A stretch of DNA of 64,000 nt from Taenia hydatigena (taxonomy: Eukaryota; Platyhelminthes; Cestoda; Cyclophyllidea; Taeniidae). The position numbers were made by a program, and so were the translations under genes. The DNA lies in assembly GCA_036345935.2 (NCBI GenBank), contig JADWOT020000004.1, positions 1,557,087 to 1,621,086 on the forward strand. Reading direction: 5' to 3'. Below the pieces are notes generated by a model. That model did no database searches. It saw only the letters and a program-made list of their open reading frames with translations, and had not been told where the DNA came from. Shown here in pieces: positions 23,640 to 36,009 of this stretch (positions are counted from its first letter, which is position 1; each line of letters begins with the position of its first letter).

Positions 23640-24047
23640 GCCGAGTACCGCAAATTTCGTGTCACAGCAACACGACTGACTGTTTCCAATCCAACAAACA
23701 TATTTTGCACCCTTGTCACACAGACACGGCATAACCAATCGTCTACAATGGCCCAACTGCCTGTCATTCATAGAGCAATTTGATTTGCATTAAAAATGAC
23801 GAAGACAAAGGCAGTAACTAATAATGGCGATCAGAAATGCCTCACTGGAATTGGTCCCATGCGGCATTAGGTAAAGAGGAACAAAGGAAAGGGTAAAAGT
23901 GTAGGGTAAACATGAGTGCAACCTTTCTTCGTTTGCAACAAAACGTCCAATAGGAAAACGAATGGAGGTGGAGAGTCCATCACCTACAGTTCTGTTGTTG
24001 CCTCGTGATTGTCTTCGTTCCTCCCCCTCCTCCTCCTCCTCCTCCAC
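23640..24047 (-). pseudogene. RING-CH gene copy, frameshifted
   Basis: The 5' part (24,047-23,900) encodes an acidic start, MEEEEEEGEERRQSRGNN, like MEELEEGEEEENEKQPRE of the intact gene. The glutamate run is encoded by a repeated CTC triplet on the plus strand. The part matching the RING domain (about 23,770-23,650) aligns in nucleotides but is shifted and deleted: the stretch covering the histidine, its partner cysteine and the following CIQRW is missing or out of frame. Confidence 0.6.
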
Positions 24048-24130
24048 GTCAGACGTTCGCTAAAAGGAAATATCGTGGTATTCAGCGAACACCACTGCAA
24101 AAAACTAGCAAGCCTCAATCACTTCCGAAA

Positions 24131-24504
24131 CACTAACTACAAAGTGCCGCAAGGAATCTGCCTTTCAGAGATCTAACATGTATCAAGTTGCAAGGCGAAT
24201 GATACGTTCTTTTGTAGTGGCAAGAGGGAATAGCTCATATAAACCTTGCATGTCTATAAAGTGTTCATCTCGTCGATAACACCACATGTAGAGCAGACCA
24301 CCTTGTTATATTCGCAATTGTGGTCTGTAACACCCTCAGAGTCACCTAAATCCTCAACGCGAAAATTAATGGCCATAAAACCTCACAGCAAACGCTCACA
24401 AAAAGGGCATCCGCAGCCTAAAACCCCAAATACAACACAATTAGTGGACCTCAACGAACCGACAGAGATCCAGATGAGGCAAGCGAAACAGCACACTTAA
24501 ACAA
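24131..24504 (+). repeat. 375-base dispersed element, copy 2
   Basis: Direct-orientation partner of 12,077-12,454, with the same ends, the same TATAAA position and the same open frame ending in AKQHT. The frame differs by several amino-acid changes but no frameshift. Confidence 0.5.
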
Positions 24505-25420
24505 ACTTTTGGAAAATAAAACCTTAACTAAAAAGTAAATTTAAGGCTATTAGAAAACACAGTCAAATTTTGTTGCAGCCTTTGAATTTTAAAAACAAAT
24601 AGAAAACTAGATTATGTGATTTATTTCTGATCTGTCATTAGATTCCTCACGACGGTAGAAGGGGCTGGTTTAAGTGTTCCCTTCTCCGAACATAAATATT
24701 TCGAACTCACAGGACTCGTGTATTCATGCTTTACTATGTGCACCACCTTAAATGTAGTTGTTCAAATTCGCCAATTGTAGCCTGCGACACTTGTCAACCC
24801 AAGAATCAAACCAAGTCAGTGAAAGCAAGAGGCGGAAAAGAGAACATTATATTAAACACGTATAATTGAGTGCAGCAGACTTGTCTGATGACAACAATTC
24901 AACTGAACATAGTCTTTGCGACGCTGCCAGTCCTAGAGCTGAAATGATGCTAAAAGAATGTAAACAGGGTTTGGAAATGTCCATAAAGACGAGGGTATAT
25001 GGAACGAATCTGTGTTCGTAAAATAATGTGGTGTGAGTCAGGAGGCAGGAGCTCCTAGTGAGCTCTCTCTTTTTTTGCTTCACACGTACCAATCATCGCT
25101 AATTGCAACTGCAAGAGGTACAGCAACCCCCACACCATTGTTGGTGGCTAAATACACATGATTTAACGAATGCCGCTGCGCTTGTCAAAGGTTCACATTG
25201 GTGCCAGTGACACCAACAGTGATAATCTCCCGCCAGTCAAAAGGCATTTAGGCACCACGGTAAAGTCGTGGTCGTGGGGTGCCTGATATCAATTCAAATG
25301 ACACAGATCTATCGCCACACCATTTTCTAACACAAACTTCCTTCTCTACCCTCTCCACGATGTAAGCTTGAATAACATTATGCACTATTTTGACATAGTG
25401 AGGAGGAATTGAGGATACTG
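24505..25420. other. No recognised gene
   Basis: Short frames only; sequence runs into an assembly gap. Confidence 0.3.
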
Positions 25421-25520
25421 NNNNNNNNNNNNNNNNNNNNNNNNNNNNNNNNNNNNNNNNNNNNNNNNNNNNNNNNNNNNNNNNNNNNNNNNNNNNNNNN
25501 NNNNNNNNNNNNNNNNNNNN
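25421..25520. other. Assembly gap of 100 N
   Basis: Exactly 100 undetermined bases, so a placeholder of unknown true length. Open frames that run through it are artefacts. Confidence 0.99.
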
Positions 25521-26194
25521 GGTATTCACTCAGCTCAATTGATGCATCATCTGGTTCTCGTGAGCTGCGATAACTTCGCAGCAAGAATGGGTGGACTTGC
25601 AGTCTAAGTTCCGCAGTACACACCATCTGTGGAAATCGGAACAATGTGTGCTGAGCAGAGAGAGACGGAGACTGAGAGCGAATGCAGGCATGAACCAGGT
25701 AACTTGGAAGCATTGAGAGATGTGTCAAGTAGAGAAGAAAGAATGTTAATCAATCCTACATTGCAAGTCCGGTTACGGTGCAATTCAATGTACTTACCGG
25801 CGTCACTGTGGTAAGCTGAAATGTATGTTGCGAAAATGGATGCGAATTAGTTACCAGTAAATGCTTCTCGTAGCGTTGCACCAACATGAAACAACGTGTG
25901 CGGGTCCCAATGCTCTTAGTCAGCCGCAATCCGATCCTTCCACCACAATAAAAATGTTGGCCATCTTATGATTGTGATTGACGATTGTGTCGAGAATTCA
26001 CGTGGATACGTCGAGGTGTTCTTCTTGGTGAACTCGCACATACAATTGTCGGTGCATCCAATAATCGTGGTTGACAAATGGAGGTTCCTTAGCCAAAGGT
26101 ACTGCTAATAGGCCTGTTTGGGAGTAAAAACCATCAATTGCAGGAGATTTGCATTGGATACTCGAGAAATTGTCGCGCTGTGCGTGGTTTGTGA
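25521..26194. other. No recognised gene
   Basis: Short frames between the gap and a repeated segment. Confidence 0.3.
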
Positions 26195-26600
26195 TATCCT
26201 GACCAGTCCAGACATGCACAACACTATATTTCGATGGTCGCACCAACTCAGTGCTTCTGCGGCTCACAAAGCTCATTCCATTTCACGTAGAGACACTCAA
26301 GTGAGTGAATGAGTGAATGATTGAAAGCGTCTGTACAGCCAACTGCAAGTGTGTTGCAGTGTCTGTCAAAGCAAAGCAGCAGGTTACTTCTGCTCACACC
26401 CATGTGACAAAGACGATTTGCAAGATTACCAAAGCTACCTTGGTGGGTTTTGTGTCGAACATGTGGCAAGACGGGTTGAGGGTGTAACTGAGTGTTCTGC
26501 AACCATCGTGCTAGCGACTTCACTTCATACTGCACGACTGTCTTGCAAGAGGCAAACATATCGCCAAATACACCACCGATGGAGCAGAGAACTATTCCGC
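26195..26600. repeat. Repeat paired with 45,740-46,210
   Basis: Same orientation. Shared phrases include CTCAGTGCTTCTGC, ACACTCAAGTGA, GAATGATTGAA and TTCTGCTCACAC. A minus-strand frame of 119 codons runs through this copy, but the equivalent frame in the other copy is full of stops, so it is probably not coding. Confidence 0.5.
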
Positions 26601-29600
26601 ACGTCAAACACGTAAATGTGGCCTAAGTAGTTTGCCTTATTCCGCTCTCAGCAAAGTCTCAAAGCGCAATAATTAACTAGATGGAAAGAAATGCTGCCCA
26701 CAATGAAGGCAAAACCAGCAACACTTTTTCCAGATTCGCTAGGCTTTAGGTGCGTGTGAGGCACGTGACAATTTAGCTCATTAATCTGCGTTCAACGTAT
26801 AACAATGCTAAGTCAGTTTGTGCGAGCTTGCATAGAGGTCTGCAGGGCTGCGTTAAAGTCGTTGCTGTTGTTGTTGTTGAGGCCCTAGTGGTTCATCCAG
26901 GGTGGGCCAGATGCCATCGAATTGACAATAGATGCTCCACAAAACATGTGCTTGGTTTCATGGTAAGAAATATGAGTCAAATTGGGTGCGGCTTGTTTGT
27001 TTGTTCGTGGACGTGAAGGAGTGATCTGAGTGGAAACGTTAGGACAGCTGGCTGGCGGTGGTGAAACTGTTTGAGATTGTTATCTATCAGCTCGGGTGGA
27101 ACTAAAGAGAAATATCGAACGACAAGCGCAAAGGACTTGCACAATGTGTCACAAAGAGCAAACAGAAAGACGGAAAATTGCCGACCTTCAAATAGGCGAC
27201 TGCAAATGTTGTAGTCGATGTCGCATAGCAGTTGTGGCACTTGTGAAACCACCAAAGATGATGTGGTCAGTGATACGATGCGTTTGTAAGCTCCTATAAA
27301 TTTCACATTATTTCTCCACAAGCCGTTGTCTTTCAGAATGATAGCATGAGTGTCGGCACTCTCTGATTGCGCTTAAGAGCCTTCAACGCTCACGCACCTT
27401 AGCAACCACCTGACTGCAATATCTTTTATTACCCCAACAATGACAATTTGATAGTTTGGGTGTCACTTCAGTATCGCGACACTAAGTTCAAATGCCCAAT
27501 GTTGTAATCGGTTTCGTTAACAGTCCTGATACCTCAATGATGCCCGACGACCTCTTACTCCAACACCAAGTCAAGTTTGGGTTGTTCGGATAGTGAGGGA
27601 AACACTCGGTTGTTGGCAGGCAAGGCAAAGCATTTCTTGTGAGGAGCATTGGTTGACGATGCTGTGCAGGAGAACCAACCCACCGAGTGGATCGAAGAAG
27701 AGCGTGGTCTTCACCGCATTGCCCTTTGGCTCAGCTTCACTACTACTAAGTCAACACTTGTAGCTGCACCTACGCATTGTGCAAATCCATTAGCATATTC
27801 TGTAATCATCAATAACAACATCAGAAATGGGGAATGCGGAAATTTCAGGCCTGTAGAAATTGTTGTCAATTCCTCAGTACCGTAGATGGGTAAATGCGAG
27901 TGTCTGAATCGCTTACCCCAGTTTGGAAATTGGTCTTCTCTTTGAAAGATTTGATCTGATGGACGAGATGTTTTGCGCCATTGGGCAAAAGGTGCTGTGA
28001 AATGCGATTGTGAATAGTTTTAAATTGTTTTGCAACTTACCAGAAGAAGTCGATCCCGTTAAATATCATCAGGTAGCGAATCGAGTCAGACTCCAATCAA
28101 TGCAGAAGACAATAACGCAAACCCACTTCCGAATTTGCTTCCCGATGGCTTTGACGCATCTAGTTGTGAGGAGGTGCTACCCATCATGAAGGCAAAATCA
28201 ACAAGTCGTTTGTTAATTTACCAAGCTTCTGGTGAATCTGAGATCGTGAATGTGTGTAACAGGTCTAAGTGAGCGTAACTGCTTCTACCAGCAAATCGTT
28301 TTGTCACAGCAGCAATTAAAGCAAACACATTTGCTTCTTGGAGTGTATTTACAAACGAAAGGCACTACCTAAAGCGCAATAAATCAGTGGCAGTGGGGAA
28401 TGCTGACGAAGTGAAAAGGGAGCGGTGATTGCCAGCATGCCACCTCCTCATGGCTAAAGCAGGGTATTGCATGCAGTTGTAGGCACCTCAATTTTACGCA
28501 TGCATCTCTTCGGTTGGCTGATGTGTTGGAGCTGCAGCCACAACCGTGAGCATCACACAGCACTTGCGCTAGAGGTGAAAACCTTAAAATTGCAGTGCTG
28601 CTGGTGAGATTGTGCGAGAGCATCCAACTCCGCCTTGCGCTCGTGAGGGCACATTCAACGTAAACAGTGCATATAACCTGACGATTATGGTGTAGTTGAA
28701 AGCACACTTCTTTCCTTACGTATAACCATGTGCTATCAAAAAATTGCAAAATTGCAATAAAGGCAAAGTAATTGAATCAGATTGGGGCGTTTACGCAACA
28801 TTCATGGAGCAGAAAGGATTGCGGAAAAACATTTCTTGTCATTCTAAAGGTCAGATTGGCTAGCCGTAGTAGGATTTAAACCAGGCTTTTTGCTGCTGAT
28901 GCAGAATAATGCAGGTGATGGCATGTGCTCCTCGGTGTCATGGCTTGCTGGCTGTTAATGCCTGCCAACGTGTCACACAGACACCAACCAACCAACCAAC
29001 TGTGCGAAGGCAATGCTACCCACATCGCACGGACAGCCACGACTTTGGGAATGCGTATAAATAAACAGCAGTGCAAAATATTTTGCCAAGTCCTCGGCGC
29101 TTTGCATAAATGAAAGTGGTCTCCGCCTAGCAGGATAGGGTTGGATGGGAATGCGTGCCATGTCCTATCACACGGAAGCTGGCGATGCTGCACGCAGTGC
29201 AAATTGCAGTGACTGCCACCATTTGCTAGAATTGTTTGTCCTACAGCTGAATCCACTTAGCGAGATGCGAGGTGGCGCATATCACCCCGTCCCATCTGGT
29301 TTAATCTGTCTAGGCAGAGACGACACTTAAAAGGTGTCCATCAACAGCACCAACCAATGCTTCTCACAAAATTTGTATGAGTTCACCCGTCAATGACTAA
29401 GCATTTCCTCAACACAGACCAGCCGTTACTAAAGATGGACTAAGGGCTATCAAATTCTGCACCTACCCAGAGTCGAGTGAAGTACTCGACGTCGATAGTT
29501 GGGGCCATTTGTCTTTTATGATACAATCTTTCTAGGTGAGAACCGAGTATGGAATAAATATACCGATTCAAATGGCCTCAATTAGTTATGTATAGCACTG

Positions 29601-30324
29601 AGTACTTTCAACAATAATCTGTACTTACTCCATTTAACATAAGTAACAAATTTTTCCTTACTAAGCATTCTGCAATTTTATTATATTTGACTTACAAACG
29701 AGGAGCCTTATAATCCCTTCCATTCTACTGCGAGTTGGATTTTTAAAAATGACTTGAAACTCTCAAATTTACCTCTAATCTCCATTCTCAACGCGGGATT
29801 TTACCCAAAAATCTGCTCTTCGCCGCAAAGGACTTAAGCATTTGTCGTAAAACCCGCTTTGAAGAGCGTTGCGTCACTTTATTCCCATTTTCTTTATCGA
29901 CTAGAAAGTGAGGTTGATGAGTCAAATGTCAAGAGTCTCCAACTACCTGTATTGCGGCCTTTTACAGCCCAACCCAAACAAAGTTGTCGATTGGTTTGGC
30001 GTCCAGTTCAGACAAGAAGTTGGACCTCTATTTGAGTAAAGAATCTCAGCAGCATAGGGACCAATACGCTCAGATGTCTAGCCAGCAAACTAACCATACG
30101 ATCGGATTTAGCTTCCTCGTTTTGGGCCTGTTGGCGTTGTGCTTTGGTTGGCCTTCGTTGATATCATTTAGGAGAAGATGATGGAACTCAGCGTTGGCCC
30201 TGGGCAAAAATTTGAAAGCAATAACACCTATTCGTTATGCTAAAGCTCAGGACGAAATTGTGATAATTTGACAAACGTAATGCAATCACTATTTAGTTTA
30301 GCTGACTTTATATTTGGCAGTTGA
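26601..30324. other. No recognised gene
   Basis: The longest frames (about 115-126 codons at 26,977-27,321, 28,384-28,749 and 28,876-29,256, all minus) show no domain, signal peptide or splice support. A phrase around ATGAAGGCAAAA recurs near 26,700 and 28,180. Confidence 0.35.
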
Positions 30325-30720
30325 TTAGGCAGTCGTGATATTAGGATTCGACAAAAGTGGAAGATATGCATGCATGTGTTTTGTTGTTTAGCAAAAGCAT
30401 TAGTCGAAGTAGAATACCCGAGAATCTGTGTTTAAAAGGCACATTAGGCAGCAAATACTGCAAAACACCTAAAATAGCAGGGTAGCTATGGTGCATATTG
30501 AGTATACAAAGATTAGTTTGATTTGCGTTATTCAGTTGGGCGGGATTCCCAACAGATACTTCAAGTTGAAAGCAAGCTTACGTGTAGAGGATTCTCCCTC
30601 TGCCGCCTCTTCCCTCCTACCATCCTTGCTGTGAAAAGGCTGGACAATTCTGGACACTTTTATTTATAACACAAGAAGACAATGCGGTAGCGGAGCCGAA
30701 TTAATTACGACGAGAGAGAC
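30325..30720. repeat. Segmental duplication block A, left piece
   Basis: It aligns in direct orientation with 52,405-52,770, beginning TAGGC-GTCGTGATA in both. In the copy at 52.4 kb a plus-strand frame runs 89 codons from the ATG at 52,439; here the same frame keeps about 39 codons and then stops. Confidence 0.55.
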
Positions 30721-31529
30721 TGGGACTCGGCAGAGCATCCACGTTCGTCCACGACCGCGTTTAAGTTGTCGCTCCGCAGCTCGCCTACAAAGTACATTAC
30801 ATTATTACATTAAGCTTGTTTTCGGCTTTCTTGAGTTGCATATGCGATGATGCGGCGTCGGATCAATTAACTTAGGTTCAGAAAAACAAGCAAGTAATGT
30901 CGGCATTTCCTAAAAGATGTCTCGTGATCACCTTTTGCATTGGTTCAATTGGCCTGCTTTTAAGCGGATGATGTCGCGCATTACTTGTGCTCGTCAAAGC
31001 AATATTGTCATATGCGCCCATGTATTATCAAATTTTGCAATGTCATCCTCTGAAGTCATCGCCAAATGCACTTTTGTGTGTGGCCAATGATTACTGAAAG
31101 AAAAAGTGGCATCAACTCTAGACCTGACCGTGATTTCGGTCAGCACATTAAGTCCAAATAATTATTTAATTTAAATTTTCAGGCGAAAAGCGCCAGCTTA
31201 TCACATTGCATACTGATCACAATAACGATCACATCTACGCTTGATTCAATTTCGGTTTCGATAGTTATCGGCCACAAACGTTTATTAAGGTGATTCAACA
31301 CATTTCCACGGGTCTTTTGACCACACATAAAAATTCATTTAAGGATGTTTTCAGGGATTGACACTAAGGAAATTCAATAAATTGAGTACAAATGACAACA
31401 TCTTCTTGACGGTCAAAACAGAGCATGTCATCATCCGATGAAAAGCAGGCCGTCCAAATTAACGTAAGAAATGGCTAACAGACGCATGTTTTAAAACATG
31501 CTGGCGTAACTTACTCAATTTTTTCGGAC

Positions 31530-31781
31530 TTAAGTTGGTTTCATCGACGCTTCAATGGTTGAAGTGATTGTAAACTCCTCTCTGGGGGTTCCGATTTGCA
31601 GCCTAGCCTAATTGCCTTTTAATGGCATTTTCTGAGGCCTGAACATAACTACGTGGAAAGGCAAGTGCCTGCTTTACCTTGCTTCGTTTGCATCATACAG
31701 TGTGAATGCTATGATTAATAGCGCTAACATGAAATGGCCTGCTAAGAAGCATCGTGCAGTGCTGCGTGGACTCGATGGCAT
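31530..31781 (-). CDS. Two-exon gene for a predicted 58-residue secreted peptide
   Basis: Exon 1 (31,781-31,678) starts at an ATG and gives a basic N-terminus followed by the hydrophobic run HFMLALLIIAFTLYDA, a good signal peptide or anchor. It ends at donor AAG/GTAAAG in phase 2. A 75-base intron ends in TTAGGCTAG/GC. Exon 2 (31,602-31,530) gives RLQIGTPREEFTITST and a few more residues to TAA. The inverted copy at 61,192-61,442 keeps the same exon lengths, the core IPREEFTV and the stop position, although its donor is dead; this parallel conservation is the main evidence. I do not recognise the family. If cleaved, the mature peptide would be about 25-30 residues with no cysteine. Confidence 0.5.
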
Positions 31782-32039
31782 TCGCCATTCGACTGAAAAA
31801 AAACAGATTTTCCAGGCCTCTGAAGCGCCCTCAAAAGTAGGCTCAAAAATGTCATTCACTTCAAGCTATTCATTTGTTTGAGCATTGTTTCAACTTTTAA
31901 GTTTGTTTCGCATCTCAGTGGAGGTTTAAAACACCAAACTTCCTTTATATTTACGTGCCCATTCAGTGTTTAGACATTTGATGTTCTTATCATCCCATCT
32001 ATCTGTGGTAGTTTCATGTTATAAGTCTTATTTTTGTTC

Positions 32040-32300
32040 TTTTACCTAAATAAATCACCCAATACTAACGATTAAATATGGCTAGCAATTTTCGTGGGTG
32101 TTACAGCCGTAACTTTGGTTGATCCACCCTTTTTTACTGTTCTTTTTACATTCAGTCTCATCTTAGAGAGCATCTTTTTGCCATTCCCAGTGGTATGTTG
32201 AATTTAATGTGCATTTTTTGGTCTAAACTTAAGTAGCTTTTAAAGACTAGAAACGCACTTTACCGTTGGTGCTGTTTAAGTAGATTGTTTGAAACTAATA
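32040..32300. repeat. Segmental duplication block A, right piece
   Basis: It matches 52,890-53,040 directly and 60,800-61,010 in reverse complement. Shared phrases include CGTAACTTTG / CGTAGCTTTG, a TTTTT-rich piece, TCAGTCTCA / CCAGTCTCA and TTTTAAAGACTA / TTTTAAGGACTA. Confidence 0.55.
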
Positions 32301-34106
32301 ATTCTACTCTACGCGGTGTGGTGCTGGTGGTGGTATTGAGGAACTGCTTTTCGAAAATGATCATCATTGGCTTCTGTGACGACTGAATTAGTGTCAACGA
32401 TTTTCCCTGGAAAGTGCGAAATTCTTGTTTTTACATTTTCTGCGCGTCAAACTGCTTGTTTTTGTAAGAGAAGGGAGGCCTCTTCCTGGGGTACAGATGA
32501 CAGAAATGGATCAACTGGGCAATCGCGTAGCCAAAGGTCCTCTGCTTCTCACACACACGAATGGGGAAATAGCATACTGCTTCTCACAATATTCGAGGTC
32601 AAGGATATTAACACTTGAGTAGATTTGAACATCATCAAATTTGTATCCCATGAAGCAGCTTTTGATAGCACGGCGGGAAACGAATCTTCCGGTGCTGTAT
32701 GAGTGACACGTTTATGGCCTTAATGTGGAGGTTTCAAAGCAAACGGAGGGACAAATGTGGTTGACTGAGATCGCCACATCTATAGGACCCGCTAAAAACA
32801 GAATGCTTATATTTCAACGTCTTTCTTCATAGCGTCAGATGTGGCCAGGAGGCTGAGGCGACACAGTAGATTAGCCCAGTGCCTCATCGACTCTGCCCTT
32901 TCGCGTAAAGTCTGAGCTAATTTCTTCCTCCAGTCCAACTGCCTAGCACTACTACTTTTGGAGCATCACTATGGGAGGGTAACAAGTAGTTATGGCCTCA
33001 ACACCAGAGCCAGGCTTGCCGAGCTCAGTGTCAGTTGACACAATCGCTCCCGGGGCCACGATTTGATGGCTCCATCTGAGCTTGGTGCCACACTCATGCG
33101 AAATATGTTCTTCATCAGGTGTGGCATCTGTTCACACTAACTCATGCCGCATGAAGAGTGCCTATTAAATGTCCTTGCACAAAGATCAAATGCACCTCTT
33201 CCATGCATTCTTTTTAGTAGATATGTCACTAGAAATAGTTGTCAACTTGTTTGCTGCGTTGGCCGATTTCTCTCGGAGCCGTTGATGGTGATCGTGATGA
33301 GGTCGCCATGATAAAAATGACTGAAGAGCAGCAGCGAGGCATCTGCAGCTGCTTCAAAGTCCTAGTCAGAAATAGCAAGGCAGCGTTAGCTCGATTTTCT
33401 GATAGAATTTACAAATGCTCATCGGATTGTGTAGCCGATGCATGTGCATGCCTTCCTTTTGCGTACTTTTTTACTCTACCATCAGCAGTTTATTTTGATC
33501 CTTTTGTTGGGTAGGAATTTTGGCTCAGGAGATTACGATGATGTTAGTTAAGCTGCTCAAAGTTCGATTAAAAAAATGTTAATTTGGAGCTTCATGCTTA
33601 TATGATGTTAATCGGAGACCGACAACTTGTCTTCTTGAGCACTCTCTCACTAAACAGCCTGTTAACAGCTCCTTGCATTGCAACTGCCTACAGCACATTG
33701 TTACTTGGGATTGCAAAGCAGGCAAGTTGGGTGTTCACATGCCTACTCGTGCGTGTGTTTCGTGGGATGAGGTTGAAGATGAAATGTTGAGTGCTCCGGC
33801 AATGGTATGGGACAAATCCATGCACCAGAGGTCGAGAGCTTGTAAATGAATGGCGCCATTGATGTTCTAGGCATGAAGCCAGCTGGTTGGTAAGACAATG
33901 CGAAATGAGTTGCACACGCTTTCTTCTGCACGTCCACATGCGTGAGCACCTCAACATCCACGGTTTGTTCTTCTTCGTGAAGTGTTGGATGTGTACAAGG
34001 CATAATTCATCAGTTGGTGTTTCTGTTGCACTGAGTTCGCAATTATGGTGATCTACGCAATTTGGTTAATCTGTTTTGGAATTAGAGACGATCCCTCCAC
34101 CTCTCG
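32301..34106. other. No recognised gene
   Basis: A plus-strand frame at 33,239-33,514 contains RNSKAALARF, resembling ENSKAAFARI in the frame at 52.4 kb, but the rest differs. Nothing else stands out. Confidence 0.3.
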
Positions 34107-34350
34107 GCTTAGTCTGTTGCTGAGAACAATTATCGGTGAGGTGTCATAAGGTAAGATGCGCGTATCGGTATGTGTGGGACGGAGGCTAGAGTTCACCACT
34201 GATGGGTGTGATCTGAAGGCACTCGCTAATGAGCAACCCTTCCAAAAACTTCTTTGACTAAACAGCCGTCTACTGCTTTGAACAGCAGATGTTTCACTTC
34301 AAAGGCTCAATCCTCCACGTGGTCTTTCCGCTGCACTCTGCTTATAAGTT
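34107..34350. repeat. Repeat paired with 63,035-63,335
   Basis: Same orientation. Shared phrases include AAGATGCGCGT, GAGCA-CC and CTCCACGTGGT. No coding frame is kept in both. Confidence 0.5.
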
Positions 34351-34647
34351 TGCTAACCTACGCCCCTCTTCTTGGTCAAAAGACTTCCCAATCCCCACAG
34401 ATAAGGACCACCTAGTCATTCAAGCAAAGTGTATGGTTTTGTTCTTACGGAATATTTGAGAGATAAGGGGAGATTGCTCAACGTAAGCAACTTGACGTGC
34501 TCGAAGCACGCCTGTTCATTAAGGTCTAAAGTTGGCTTTCTAATGTTTGGCTTATTTGGTTGAGGATCTTATACTTAAAGGGATAAGCTGGCATGGGAAG
34601 GCCGAATGCGCCGGGGATCCATTTCTTGTTCCCGGTCTTTATCATAC

Positions 34648-35290
34648 CTCTAAGCGTTGAAGGTGGTAGGGGAAGCAACGACCCATGAATTGACGCGCCA
34701 TTAAAAACGAATCCGTCAATTCTACTTTAACCCCAGAATGCTTGCCTGTGGTTACCTTCACCGGAATATCCAACTTTGCATGGCTAATAGCAACTAGCTT
34801 GGCGAACTAAAATATGAAAATGCTGTGGGATAAAGTAGCGTGACATTACTCATTCTCCAAAAGGCCATACATATTGCTCTCTTAAAATGAGTTCCCGTGC
34901 AGAAGGTGGTTGCGAACACGTATACAAATTTGGCATTCGCGATTTGCCCATTCGATTTAAAGGAGGAAGGCTTATGCCCCCGGGAGGGACTAATGCTAAC
35001 CTAGTCAAGTTGAAGCAAATGCTGACGGTGTAGGTTGAGGTGCCATTGGATCCACTCTTTGTCAAGGTAAAGGAACGAGAGCGGGCGAGACCCTCAATAG
35101 CCGAGACATGGAAATTTCTGCTATTTTTATTCACATAATTCAGCAGTTCTCTTGTTGCCAAATCAATCAGAGAATCTACGGAGATGCCTGAAAAGTGTTT
35201 GTCAACAGCGGAGGATGTTGCACTCACCATAACTCACAGTGAACCTTTCAAATGATAGAACTTCATGTCGAAGGAGTAGAGATCTGCTTC
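34648..35290 (-). pseudogene. Secreted-family gene copy 1: good internal exons, damaged first exon
   Basis: An eroded first exon ends at 35,228 (TATG/GTGAGT). A 40-base intron with TGTTGAC and CACTTTTCAG leads to a long exon from 35,187. That exon reads SVDSLIDLATRELLNYVN, then NGTSTYTVSICFNLTRLALV, and is open to 34,850. A further exon, 34,806-34,648 (acceptor ATTTTAG, donor GAG/GTATGA, 53 codons), reads AISHAKLDIPVKVTTG. The hydrophobic signal sequence seen in copy 4 is mostly deleted here, and the donor used in copy 4 is ATAAGC here instead of GTAAGT. So the copy is probably dead or spliced differently. The family is unrecognised; alternating hydrophobic residues suggest beta strands. Confidence 0.5.
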
Positions 35291-35640
35291 GCCTCAGTAG
35301 TCGCAGTGTATCGTTAGTGTTTCCGGTGAGAGGGAGTGGTGAGTGGTCTTTTATATCTAACCAGTTGGGTGTTTGCCAATGGCAATTCTTGGCAACCCAT
35401 ACAACGTCGCCTTCGCCAGTGCAATGATGGAGGCGTGAAAGTGGATTGCAGCACTATGGCGCGCACCTGCAAATTTAACCAGAGGAGGCATCATCCACTC
35501 CGACTTGTTTCCGCCTCTGCGGCAAGACTTATAGCATGTATAAATGTGTGCGTATTGACGGGTATCCACCCAAAAAGTGGCAATTTTATAAAAAAGTTGA
35601 ATTATGTTGAGGTCTTCATTGTGCGCTCACGTGTGACGTA
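35240..35640. repeat. Conserved 5' flank of the secreted family, with TATA-like box
   Basis: It matches 54,960-55,330 and, in part, 62,330-62,440 in the same orientation. On the minus strand it holds GATATAAAAGACCACTCACC at about 35,340-35,360, about 120 bases before the exon 1 donor; the copy at 55 kb has GATGTAAAAGACCACCCACC. A distal phrase (CACGTGTGACG / CACATGTTACGCGACA / CACGTGTTACGCGACA) is also kept. This fits a promoter region carried along with each gene copy. Confidence 0.45.
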
Positions 35641-35699
35641 AAATTAGCGCGATATTTTGAAAAAAAACAATATTTTTTTGATTAAATATTAGAGCTGTA

Positions 35700-36000
35700 G
35701 GAGCAGGTTGGTGGTCAAACGTCAAACTAACATCTACCTAGCACTGGATGCGGTCTAACAGGCCAAATGTGGTGCCTTCACCCCTGCGCAATGCAAACTT
35801 GTGTATTCAGCACTGACTTGAATTAATCGTCGCACAGATCTACGAAAATGTGCCTCTAGCTTGACCTCTCCTCAATATTTTGCGTTGCTGATGCTGCACT
35901 TTAGGTGCTAGCAACCCAAGATGCTTCATATTTACGCTTTTCTCTCCTCTTTGGTGATCAAGATGCATATTTGACTCGATTGTTTGATTAAGAGTGAAGG
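35700..36000. repeat. Repeat paired with 56,900-57,070 and 62,740-62,830
   Basis: The left half (35,700-35,860) aligns with 56,900-57,070. On the minus strand the 57-kb copy is open through GMKGTKFGPQDPIKC; here the equivalent (RRGEGTTFGLLDRIQC) is followed by a stop. The right half (35,910-36,000) aligns with 62,745-62,830 through CCAAGATGCTTC and GACTCGA. Confidence 0.45.
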
Positions 36001-36009
36001 ATAATTTTG

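Noticed and set aside
25248..25728. Open frames running through the N gap
   Set aside because: They exist only because N is not a stop; the true sequence and length are unknown.
26248..26607. 119-codon minus-strand frame
   Set aside because: The duplicated segment at 45.7-46.2 kb aligns well but has many stops in the matching frame, so there is no sign of coding constraint.
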